Below, one piece after another: positions 1-7,240 of a stretch of DNA of 64,000 bases; positions within the stretch are counted from its first letter, which is position 1, and every line of letters begins with the position of its first letter. Under the pieces are notes generated by a model, which did not search any database, was not told where the DNA came from, and worked only from the letters and a program-made list of their open reading frames with translations. The DNA is from Pedobacter petrophilus (GTDB taxonomy: Bacteria; Bacteroidota; Bacteroidia; Sphingobacteriales; Sphingobacteriaceae). The position numbers and the translations under genes were made by a program. The DNA lies in the NCBI RefSeq assembly GCF_009674725.1, contig NZ_WKKH01000020.1:1-64000 (forward strand), in the 5' to 3' direction.

Positions 1-725
1 AATTAGGTGTTGAAATTTAGACTGGTTGGTGAGACACCAAAAAGTAGGTTAAGCCGTAAACTGACGCTGATTGATATTCTAAATCACAGTTTGTTTTATA
101 ACTTCTATCTATCTGTTGGTGCTCACCAGCCGAAAACGCATGTGTATAAATTTCAACAATATTAAGAAATTAGGTGTTGAAATTTAGACTGGTTGGTGAG
201 ACACCAAAAAGTAGGTTAAGCCGTAAACTGACGCTGATTGATATCCTAAATCACAATTTATTTTGTGTTTTAAATTATTGTTGACACCTTGCTGCAGAAC
301 ATTAATTAATAAAATCTTTTCACCAAATCAGAGATCAAATAATAAATAACTTTTAACAATATTTCCGGGTGAGCGGCTTAGACCCATATCTTTCAATCTC
401 TGAAAAGAGTTATAACTTCTATCTATCTGTTGGTGCTCACCAGCCGAAAACGCATGTGTATAAATTTCAACAATATTAAGAAATTAGGTGTTGAAATTTA
501 GACTGGTTGGTGAGACACCAAAAAGTAGGTTAAGCCGTAAACTGACGCTGATTGATATCCTAAATCACAGTTTGTTTTGTGTTTTAAATTATTGTTGACA
601 CCTTGCTGCAGAACATTAATTAATAAAATCTTTTCACTAAATCAGAGATCAAATTATAAAATAATTTTTAACAATATTTCCGGGTGAGCGGCTTAGACCC
701 ATATCTTTCAATCTCTGAAAAGAGT
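1..725. repeat. Tandem 314-bp intergenic repeat array (2 full copies plus a partial)
   Basis: Two head-to-tail copies of a 314-bp unit lie at 97-410 and 411-724, preceded by the end of another copy (1-96), which is cut by the window edge. Copies differ at only a few bases. Each full unit contains an imperfect palindrome. Its core arms are taaatttcaaca (148-159 in the first unit) and tgttgaaattta (about 174-185), and it extends outward through ggtg-ctcacca and tggttggtgag. No plausible ORF spans the unit. A related inverted stretch, gttctgcagcaccc, follows the last copy at about 734-747. The function is unknown: it could be a structured RNA cassette, a recombination product, or the edge of a larger intergenic array. 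Confidence 0.85.
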
Positions 726-945
726 TAATTGTTGTTCTGCAGCACCCGGGAACTTTAATTGCTTTTGCCGAGCGGCCATTGGTACCGATCCCTATCCGCT
801 ATACCATAAACCTGCTCGCTAAAGCATAAAAATGAAAAAAAACAATTTATACTATTGATACAAAAAGCTAAAAAATCATTTTACGCGTTTCAGGTATGAG
901 GCGTAAATTGCTTTAGAGCGGTTAAATAATTAATAAATTATCAGA
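726..945. other. Intergenic leader of the HD hydrolase gene
   Basis: No ORF of note. The stretch holds the end of the repeat array, then GC-richer sequence with ccgagcggcc at about 769-778, and an AT-rich run up to the start codon at 946. I see no confident promoter match. Confidence 0.4.
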
Positions 946-1473
946 ATGAATTATAACGAACAATTAAAGGAAGTTAGATCTTTTGCCATAAAAGCACACG
1001 ACGGTCAGAAATATGGTGCTTTCCCTTATGAAGTACATTTAATGAGTGTATTGAGTACGCTCTTAAAATTTAATATTTTCCCTACAAATGAAGAACACTA
1101 TAAAATTTTAGCAGGCGCCTGGTTACATGATGTTCTGGAAGATACTGATATCAGTAAAAATGAATTTATTAACCACTTTGGCGAAGCTATTTTCGATATT
1201 GTTTGGTCTGTTACTGATGGCGAAGGGGAGGATAGAAAAGCCAGAAAAAACATTATGTATAGCCGTTTAATTCATAATCAGCAAGCAATAATTGTGAAAC
1301 TGGCAGATAGAATTGCAAATGTAGAAGCGAGTATCATCCTCGGAAATGAAGCTAAATTAGCCATGTACCAATCAGAAATGGAACAACTCTCTGCAGTTTT
1401 AGCCAATAAAATTACCACGAAAGTAGGTAATATGCTGTTCGGTTACCTGAAATTATTAACAGATTACTATTAG
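946..1473 (+). CDS. Small HD-domain (p)ppGpp hydrolase-like protein (MESH1/SpoT type)
   Basis: A 175-residue protein that resembles a stand-alone alarmone hydrolase (small alarmone hydrolase, MESH1-like), which would remove the 3'-diphosphate of (p)ppGpp in the cytoplasm. Visible motifs match the Mn-dependent HD fold: His31 in the early helix, His61-Asp62 in WLHDVLEDT, Glu65-Asp66 just after, and Asp121 in KLADRIANV. The length equals a single hydrolase domain, and no synthetase or TGS/ACT domain follows. The gene stands alone, with a strong palindromic terminator after it. Hydrolysis of another nucleotide is possible, but the HDVLEDT and KLADR signatures favour the SpoT/MESH1 family. Confidence 0.8.
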   Translation: MNYNEQLKEVRSFAIKAHDGQKYGAFPYEVHLMSVLSTLLKFNIFPTNEEHYKILAGAWLHDVLEDTDISKNEFINHFGEAIFDIVWSVTDGEGEDRKARKNIMYSRLIHNQQAIIVKLADRIANVEASIILGNEAKLAMYQSEMEQLSAVLANKITTKVGNMLFGYLKLLTDYY

Positions 1474-1497
1474 CCGCTATGCTAATCATTTTTATTC

Positions 1498-1549
1498 AAT
1501 CGTCTGGATGGATCAAACTGTAATCCAGCAACCAATCATCCAGACGATT
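1498..1549. terminator. Bidirectional hairpin between convergent genes
   Basis: Perfect 13-bp inverted repeat, aatcgtctggatg (1498-1510) and catccagacgatt (1537-1549), flanked by T-rich/A-rich tracts. It separates the convergent genes ending at 1473 (+) and 1565 (-). Confidence 0.75.
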
Positions 1550-1564
1550 AAATTTTCCGGTTAT

Positions 1565-1771
1565 TTAAGCTTGCTTAACTTTCTTTGCCCGTCCGCCTTC
1601 GGCTTTTTCTGGTTGTTGTATAGATAAGATTAAATCGATGCTTTCGGAATTAACTTCGTATTCAGCTGCAATTTTTTCCCATCTTACTAATTCTGACTGC
1701 AGATTTTCAATCTCTTTACTTAAAGATTCTATCTTGGTTTGTATCGATTTTCTCACGTTTAAATTTGCCAT
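1565..1771 (-). CDS. Small coiled-coil hypothetical protein
   Basis: A 68-residue product with heptad-like Leu/Ile spacing over residues 8-35 (predicted short coiled coil) and a basic C-terminal tail rich in Lys and Ala. No family is recognised. The reading frame ends at the shared bidirectional hairpin and has an ATG start, so it is plausibly real. It could be a small DNA- or protein-binding accessory factor, but nothing in the sequence proves a role. Confidence 0.5.
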   Translation of the reverse strand: MANLNVRKSIQTKIESLSKEIENLQSELVRWEKIAAEYEVNSESIDLILSIQQPEKAEGGRAKKVKQA

Positions 1772-1902
1772 AACACAAAATTATCATTTGAATATTAAAT
1801 GAATAGTGCTTTTATCAACAGCGCTTAAATAAATCTGATTAGCTATTGATTATCAACGGATTAGAAATGTAAAGAATTTTCAACATTTTAAATTTTACAG
1901 GT

Positions 1903-2721
1903 GTGGGTATCTTTATGCCCTGTTACACAGTTAATAACCGCTTTTATAGGGTAAAATCGACTTTGAAATGTTCAATGCATAGCTGTAAAATGCTAAATTT
2001 GGGCTGTGCTTTTGGTATTAAACATCAACAGCATCAAAGGGAACCGAACTACTTTAATTTGCAACTTTCTATTTTATCTTTTCAGCAAGCGGAACACACG
2101 CCTGCGCTCGATCTCCGTTATTTGGTAACCGAAGCGGCGCATTATGTTATGGCGCTGAATTTTCAGGAAGAGTTTGATCTTTTATATATAGATCTTAACC
2201 CTAACGCTGAAGATAAAAAAGGTATCGCGGGTTTAAAATTTAATAGGGATGCCAAAAAGACCATGCTGCCCAAAATCTATGATCATTTGGCTTTAATTGA
2301 TATTTCTTCTGTTTGTGCTGCCAGTATTTACAAGCATGGGAAAGAAATTATCGGCATGGAAAAGTCGAACTTTCCGGCCGATGCCGCCATGATGGTAACA
2401 GAAGGTTGTGGCGAAGATTATGAACGCTTTAGTAAACATTTACTTCCGGTTTCCAGGTATTTTTTACTCCGCCCGCTCCATACCCAATGGAACACCATCT
2501 TAAAAGCGTTTGATTTTTTCCTGATGGATGGGGTTTGGGATGCCGTAATTTTTATTGCGGAATTAATCTCCGAAAACAAAAATATGGGCATAATTAGCCA
2601 TGCCCATATGTTAGAAAGCCTCAGCGAAAGCACCTGCTACCCGGCATTTTGTACCGCTAGGGAAGGTTTCCTGCTGGCGCGATATCCATTAACAAAGAAA
2701 AGCCTCGAAATGAATAATTAA
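1903..2721 (+). CDS. Hypothetical protein, about 270 residues
   Basis: An open frame of 272 codons from a GTG at 1903. An in-frame ATG at 1915 (residue 5) or the ATGs around residue 25 are alternative starts. The first 40 or so residues look atypical (Cys-rich, basic), so the true start may be internal. The body (residues about 55-260) is a soluble alpha/beta-type sequence without signal peptide or membrane helix. A Cys pair and His residues occur near the C-terminus but form no recognised metal motif. No family recognised. The gene is monocistronic, convergent with the DUF481 gene and only 4 bp from it. Confidence 0.55.
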   Translation: MGIFMPCYTVNNRFYRVKSTLKCSMHSCKMLNLGCAFGIKHQQHQREPNYFNLQLSILSFQQAEHTPALDLRYLVTEAAHYVMALNFQEEFDLLYIDLNPNAEDKKGIAGLKFNRDAKKTMLPKIYDHLALIDISSVCAASIYKHGKEIIGMEKSNFPADAAMMVTEGCGEDYERFSKHLLPVSRYFLLRPLHTQWNTILKAFDFFLMDGVWDAVIFIAELISENKNMGIISHAHMLESLSESTCYPAFCTAREGFLLARYPLTKKSLEMNN

Positions 2722-2725
2722 TTCA

Positions 2726-3445
2726 CTAAAAATACTGATCGATGCTCAATCCATAAGTCAGATTCAGATTCTCGCGCCCGGTGATGTTTAACCGGTTATA
2801 GTTCAAAGCTGTTGTAAGGCTAATCCATTTTCTTAATTTTAAACCAACAGATGTAGTCGATCTGATGATGTGATCACCTTTTCTATCAAATGAATTTTGG
2901 AGAAAATGGCTGCCATCAATAACGATGATTTCTTTAATCTGGAAATGGTACTGCAGCCGTAAAGAATTGCGGTAGGTGTTATAGCTTTCGCCAACGATGA
3001 GGCTACTTTGATCAAATAAAACACCATCACTCAAATTCACGTAAGCATTCGGCCGATCCAGAATACTATATGCAATACCGCCGCCCGCAAGGAGTTGGTT
3101 CTTTAATTTTAATGAATAACTCGTATTGTAATTTAATAACCCCCAGTAGTAAAAATGAGGGAACGTTTTATACAGGTTAAAATTTAGGGTGCTGGAAAAA
3201 TCGTTATTGCTCAGGCTGTTGTTTTGTTTGCCATAAAGCCAGCTGGAAGAAGAATTTAGCACGAAAGCTTTCTTTTTCATTCCTAAATTCAAAGCGTTAT
3301 TTAACAAATATGCTTTGTCTTCATTGGTTCGGTTAATGGAGCCGGTAGAAGAAAGTACGATATGATATTGTGTAGAATCGCTGTATTGTGCTTTCAATTC
3401 GATGTGGAAAAGCATACCTAAGATCAGGAGTAAAGTTAGCCGCAT
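2726..3445 (-). CDS. DUF481-type outer-membrane beta-barrel protein
   Basis: A 239-residue protein with a Sec signal peptide (residues 1 to about 20, hydrophobic LTLLLILGMLF, cleavage near KAQ). Alternating hydrophobic/polar strands follow throughout, and it ends in an aromatic residue (DQYF), as outer-membrane barrels do. The arrangement fits the DUF481 (YdiY-like) family. In these families the barrel sits in the outer membrane, and no substrate is known. A 66-codon frame overlapping the start on the same strand is probably spurious. The ATG at 3445 gives a good signal peptide. Confidence 0.7.
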   Translation of the reverse strand: MRLTLLLILGMLFHIELKAQYSDSTQYHIVLSSTGSINRTNEDKAYLLNNALNLGMKKKAFVLNSSSSWLYGKQNNSLSNNDFSSTLNFNLYKTFPHFYYWGLLNYNTSYSLKLKNQLLAGGGIAYSILDRPNAYVNLSDGVLFDQSSLIVGESYNTYRNSLRLQYHFQIKEIIVIDGSHFLQNSFDRKGDHIIRSTTSVGLKLRKWISLTTALNYNRLNITGRENLNLTYGLSIDQYF

Positions 3446-3587
3446 TTAAGGGTAACAGCATTGCGCATGCGATGTTTGGCCTTTTTTGAAAATGATTACC
3501 CATAACCAGCAGAATAATTAAAGCCAAAACCATGCTTTAGGTTTCTCTGTTATTCAATCATCAGGATTAAAATAAAAAAACGACAAT

Positions 3588-4430
3588 ATGGAAACACCAG
3601 AAAAACAAGATAGGCAGCCAGGAATAGAGGCAGAGATGAATCCGGCTCCGGAGGTGATCAGAGATAGCTATAAAGGTTCGGAAAAGTTGCAGGATAAAGT
3701 AGCGCTGGTAACCGGTGGTGATAGTGGAATTGGCCGTGCTGTTGCGGTACACTTTGCCCGTGAAGGTGCAGATATTGCCATTGTTTATTTAGATGAGGAT
3801 ATCGACGCTGAAAAAACAAAAGAACTGGTTGAACAGGAAGGACGTAAATGTTTGTTGATTAAGGGCGATGTAAAAAAGTCTGAGTTTTGCAAAGAATCCG
3901 TTCAAAAAACTGTTGAGGAGTTTGGCAAGATCAATATTTTAGTTAACAATGCCGGGATGCAGGTTCCGCAAAAAGACCTTAAAAACATAGATGAGCAACA
4001 GCTTGAAGATACCTTTAGAACCAATATCTTTGGCTATTTCTATTTCGCACACGAAGTGCTGGAACATTTTAAAGCAGGAGATTGCATCATCAATACCACT
4101 TCGGTTACGGCATACCGTTCTTCGCCAAATTTGATTGATTATTCTTCAACAAAAGGGGCAATCACCTCATTCACCCGTTCACTGGCCACCAACTTAGCCA
4201 AAACTGGAATCCGCGTTAATGCCGTTGCACCAGGCCCGGTTTGGACACCTTTAATTGTTTCCACTTTTGATGAGGAAAAAATTAAATCTTTCGGTTCGGA
4301 AACCGCTATGGAAAGGGCAGGGCAGCCCTCAGAAATTGGACCTGCCTATGTTTTTCTAGCTTGTCAGGATGCCTCATTCATTACCGGCCAGGTAATTCAC
4401 GTTAACGGTGGCGAAGTAGTAAACGGTTAG
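3588..4430 (+). CDS. SDR family oxidoreductase (YghA / general stress protein 39 type)
   Basis: A 280-residue short-chain dehydrogenase. It has an N-terminal extension of about 35 residues (PGIEAEMNPAP), typical of the YghA/GSP39 group. The Rossmann motif TGGDSGIG is at residues 42-49 and NNAG at 120-123. The catalytic tetrad is Asn146, Ser172, Tyr185 and Lys189 (YSSTK). Such enzymes are NADP(H)-dependent and often stress-induced; the substrate is unknown. A hairpin follows at about 4465-4495. The next gene, a K+ channel, is about 100 bp downstream and may be separately transcribed. Confidence 0.85.
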   Translation: METPEKQDRQPGIEAEMNPAPEVIRDSYKGSEKLQDKVALVTGGDSGIGRAVAVHFAREGADIAIVYLDEDIDAEKTKELVEQEGRKCLLIKGDVKKSEFCKESVQKTVEEFGKINILVNNAGMQVPQKDLKNIDEQQLEDTFRTNIFGYFYFAHEVLEHFKAGDCIINTTSVTAYRSSPNLIDYSSTKGAITSFTRSLATNLAKTGIRVNAVAPGPVWTPLIVSTFDEEKIKSFGSETAMERAGQPSEIGPAYVFLACQDASFITGQVIHVNGGEVVNG

Positions 4431-4463
4431 GTTTATCCAAAAAAAATAAGTAATATTATAATT

Positions 4464-4497
4464 AAGGGGAAAATCTGCAAGGTTATTCCCCTTTTTA
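4464..4497 (+). terminator. Rho-independent terminator after the SDR gene
   Basis: The inverted repeat aaggggaa / ttcccctt, with a short loop, is followed by a T run. It lies between the SDR stop and the channel gene. Confidence 0.6.
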
Positions 4498-4531
4498 AAT
4501 CCTATTAAAAAACATAAATTTTTAACAATAA

Positions 4532-5371
4532 GTGAGCGACAAGGATATCAAGTCAGATTCAAATACCGACTGGCAGTTTAAACTCCACGGAATCATTTAC
4601 GAATCCAATACACCTGCAGGCAAGGCTTTTGACATTGGTTTGCTCATCGCCATCTTTACCAGTATTATCGTAGTAATGCTGGATAGCGTGGTGAGTATCC
4701 ACGCAAAGTATGGCCAAATGTTCAGCACACTGGAATGGGTTTTTACCGCGCTGTTTACTGTTGAATATATTTTGCGATTGGTAAGTATTAGAAAGCCTTT
4801 TCGGTTTGTATGGAGCCCGCTGGGAATTATCGACCTGATTTCGCTGCTTCCATCTTACCTGAGCATATTTTTTATTGGTGCACAATCATTACTGGTATTT
4901 AGGGCGTTGAGATTGCTGCGGGTTTTCAGGATATTTAAACTCGGCCAATTCCTAACCGAAATTAATTTTTTAACCCATGCACTTAAAAACAGTTTACGGA
5001 AAATAAGTATTTTCTTGCTTACCGTACTTACCATTACAGTCATTCTCGGTTCGATTATGTACCTGGTGGAAAAGAAAGAAAATGGTTTCTCTAACATTCC
5101 GGAGAGTATTTATTGGGCCATTGTAACCATTACCACTGTTGGTTATGGCGATATTTCTCCAATTACCCCAATGGGAAAATTTGTAGCTTCGGTAGTAATG
5201 CTTATTGGTTATGCCATTATTGCGGTACCTACCGGGATTATTACCCATGATATTGCGCTTGCAGCAAGGCAAAAAAAGGAATTGCCGGAATCTTGTCCGA
5301 GTTGTAGCCGGGAAGGCCATGATAGCGACGCACTATTCTGCAAGTTCTGCGGCTCCTCTTTATATCGGTAG
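4532..5371 (+). CDS. Voltage-gated potassium channel with C-terminal zinc ribbon
   Basis: A 279-residue ion transporter starting at GTG 4532. It shows six transmembrane segments: S1-S4 over residues about 35-140, with an Arg-rich S4 (RALRLLRVFRIF, 124-135), then S5, a pore loop with the K+ selectivity filter TTVGYGD (201-207), and S6 ending in a PTGI motif. The unusual part is the cytoplasmic tail. Residues 255-273 form a C-x2-C...C-x2-C zinc ribbon (CPSC and CKFC) in place of the usual RCK or cyclic-nucleotide domain. The protein would be an inner-membrane K+ channel; the ribbon could sense metal or redox state or aid assembly (inference). Confidence 0.87.
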   Translation: MSDKDIKSDSNTDWQFKLHGIIYESNTPAGKAFDIGLLIAIFTSIIVVMLDSVVSIHAKYGQMFSTLEWVFTALFTVEYILRLVSIRKPFRFVWSPLGIIDLISLLPSYLSIFFIGAQSLLVFRALRLLRVFRIFKLGQFLTEINFLTHALKNSLRKISIFLLTVLTITVILGSIMYLVEKKENGFSNIPESIYWAIVTITTVGYGDISPITPMGKFVASVVMLIGYAIIAVPTGIITHDIALAARQKKELPESCPSCSREGHDSDALFCKFCGSSLYR

Positions 5372-5494
5372 TGCCAAGAGAAATTATTTCAGTTTAAGGT
5401 TTTATTAACGCTGTGCGCATGGATGGATTGATAAATATTGCTGAAACTTTTTTCACCTAAATAGGGTTGTCATTTAAGATTAAAGAAAGCAATT

Positions 5495-6175
5495 ATGAAA
5501 AATATCATCTCTACTTTAGCAAAAACTGCTGTCGTTTTCCTTTCCATTTCAAGCTTCGATCAGGTGGCATTGGCCAGCAATCGTTTGCCGGTTAACTTAT
5601 ACAACATAAAGGCCGAGATTTCTCCGGAGGTCTTTATTCGCCAGGCAACCCTGATGGGGATGAAAGAATTACAGTTGAGCGGTGTAGCCAATGAACAATC
5701 TACAGATGCAAAGATCAAGGCTTATGCGAAGATGATGATTACCGATCATTCTAAAGCAAATGAAGAGCTGAAAATTCTGGCGAAAGCAAAGGGCGTAAGT
5801 TTGCCAATGGGTAAGCTGGAAGTGGGCACGCTTCGATCAGACGGACGGGTAGATTCTGCGCCAGAGAACATGAAAGATACCACCAGAAATGACAATCAGC
5901 CAGAAGCAGCAGGAAATGTGAAAACAAATGCTCCATTAACCAGTGGTGAGCTTACAGAAGCTGATATTTTAAAGTCGGTTGACGAGCTTAAAAAGTTAAA
6001 AGGAGCTTCATTGGATCAGTCTTATGTGAGCACCATGATCGCAGATCATCAAAAAGCAGTTGCTTTGTTCGAAGAAGGTACCAAATCTACTGACGCAGCA
6101 ACAAGAAAATTTGCCTCCAAACAACTGCCGAAATTAAAAGCCCATTTAAAACATGTGATGGCGTTGAGCAAATAA
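5495..6175 (+). CDS. DUF4142 secreted protein
   Basis: A 226-residue protein with a signal peptide (residues 1 to about 27, ending ALA). Two helical halves follow, each with a ...DH.KA... motif (residues about 86-90 ITDHSKA and 188-192 IADHQKA). A variable Pro/Asn-rich linker at 115-150 separates them. This fits the DUF4142 family, a ferritin-like four-helix bundle located in the periplasm or outside the cell. The family has no established biochemical role and is often linked to stress responses. Compared with the usual DUF4142 length, the central linker is an insertion. Confidence 0.75.
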   Translation: MKNIISTLAKTAVVFLSISSFDQVALASNRLPVNLYNIKAEISPEVFIRQATLMGMKELQLSGVANEQSTDAKIKAYAKMMITDHSKANEELKILAKAKGVSLPMGKLEVGTLRSDGRVDSAPENMKDTTRNDNQPEAAGNVKTNAPLTSGELTEADILKSVDELKKLKGASLDQSYVSTMIADHQKAVALFEEGTKSTDAATRKFASKQLPKLKAHLKHVMALSK

Positions 6176-6276
6176 ATCATAGCCACTTATTTAATGCCTT
6201 TAACCATCGGTTGATGGGGTTGGTATTTAATAGCTATAGTTATAAAAATTAACCTTTACGCGAAGATTTAACAGAT

Positions 6277-6312
6277 AAAAAAAAGAGCGAACCGTAATGG
6301 TCGCTCTTTTTT
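6277..6312. terminator. Bidirectional terminator hairpin
   Basis: Stem aaaaaagagcga / tcgctctttttt with a 10-nt loop. It serves both the DUF4142 gene (+) and the acidic small-protein gene (-), whose stop lies 3 bp away. Confidence 0.8.
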
Positions 6313-6314
6313 GT

Positions 6315-6539
6315 TTATGCTTCATCTTCCGTTTCTTCATCCTCATCCCCGATCCAGTCATCCAGTTTTGTTCCCGCACCATCAGCATAGGGAATTTCCT
6401 CTTCAGTATATTCTGAATCATCCTGCTCTTCTTTAGGAAGATGGCCTTCGCCTGCGTTACCGCCTGCTCTGTGCATTTGGAACTGATCTGAATCTTCAGC
6501 TTTTTTATCGTCTTTCGGTGTTTCTTCCTGCTCTATCAT
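6315..6539 (-). CDS. Small acidic hypothetical protein
   Basis: A 74-residue, very acidic, low-complexity product (Asp/Glu-rich ends, Gly/Ala/His in the middle). No signal peptide or membrane segment. It is followed immediately by a strong terminator, which supports a real transcript. No function recognised; the composition suggests an intrinsically disordered protein. Confidence 0.6.
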   Translation of the reverse strand: MIEQEETPKDDKKAEDSDQFQMHRAGGNAGEGHLPKEEQDDSEYTEEEIPYADGAGTKLDDWIGDEDEETEDEA

Positions 6540-6733
6540 AACTTTTTTTTATTTAAAGAACATCCTGATCTTTGCATAAGTTTTCAATTTTCAAAAAAAT
6601 GAAAGTCATTGGAAAATCTTTTTATACTAAAATCAATCCATTTGGTTCAATATTACGTTGTTATTTTACAGATAAAACTTTCTTGTTAGATATATTTTTG
6701 CTTTATTGCCAGATATTACCAACGTTCCAGTAA

Positions 6734-7240
6734 ATGAAAAATCTCTCCATCAGTTTAACTCCAGCTAAATGTGAGCTTTTGGATAATATCCTGAACGAAT
6801 TTGATGAGGAAGTTTACATCAAATCAGATCGTGTGCTAAAAATATTCAGGGGTAATGGCAGCCTGGCTTCTGATTACTTAGATTTTCTGGTACAGATGAA
6901 TTTAGTTATCCTGGTTGGTCAGGTAGATGGTATTGCCCTGCCTGCAATGGTTGGAAAACAAGCTGGTGTTGATATGTTTATCAGCGAAGGAGGATTTAAA
7001 CGCCGGTATGCACTTAAGAAATTAGAAGAAGATACCGGCAAAAGTATTTTCGATCTGCAAAATGAAAATCTGGACCTCAAGGAGAAAACGCAAAAGCAGG
7101 ATCAGTTACTTAAAAGTTTAGAGGATAGCATTACACAGCAAGGCAAAAATATCTTACACACCTGGTTAATGAGAGTATTGTACTTTTTTGCTGGTATTTT
7201 AATGACTTACGCCTACTTCAAATTGTTTGGTACAGCTTAA
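6734..7240 (+). CDS. Hypothetical protein with C-terminal membrane anchor
   Basis: A 168-residue product. Residues 1-100 look like a winged-helix-sized globular alpha/beta domain. Residues about 103-135 form a coiled coil (ENLDLKEKTQKQ...). Residues about 145-163 form a single transmembrane helix (LYFFAGILMTYAYF), leaving it tail-anchored with the bulk in the cytoplasm. No family recognised. Its 3' end overlaps the end of the convergent helicase gene by 4 bp. Confidence 0.65.
   Translation: MKNLSISLTPAKCELLDNILNEFDEEVYIKSDRVLKIFRGNGSLASDYLDFLVQMNLVILVGQVDGIALPAMVGKQAGVDMFISEGGFKRRYALKKLEEDTGKSIFDLQNENLDLKEKTQKQDQLLKSLEDSITQQGKNILHTWLMRVLYFFAGILMTYAYFKLFGTA

Noticed and set aside
1..945. rRNA or tRNA genes in the repeat region
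   Set aside because: No tRNA cloverleaf or rRNA signature was seen; the conserved parts are palindromic repeats of 314-bp period.
3333..3533. 66-codon minus-strand frame overlapping the start of the DUF481 gene
   Set aside because: It overlaps the signal-peptide region of a better-supported gene in another frame, and only its first 15 residues look hydrophobic.
5205..5408. 67-codon + frame at the end of the K+ channel gene
   Set aside because: It lies in a different frame within the channel's conserved pore-to-tail region and is explained by that coding sequence.
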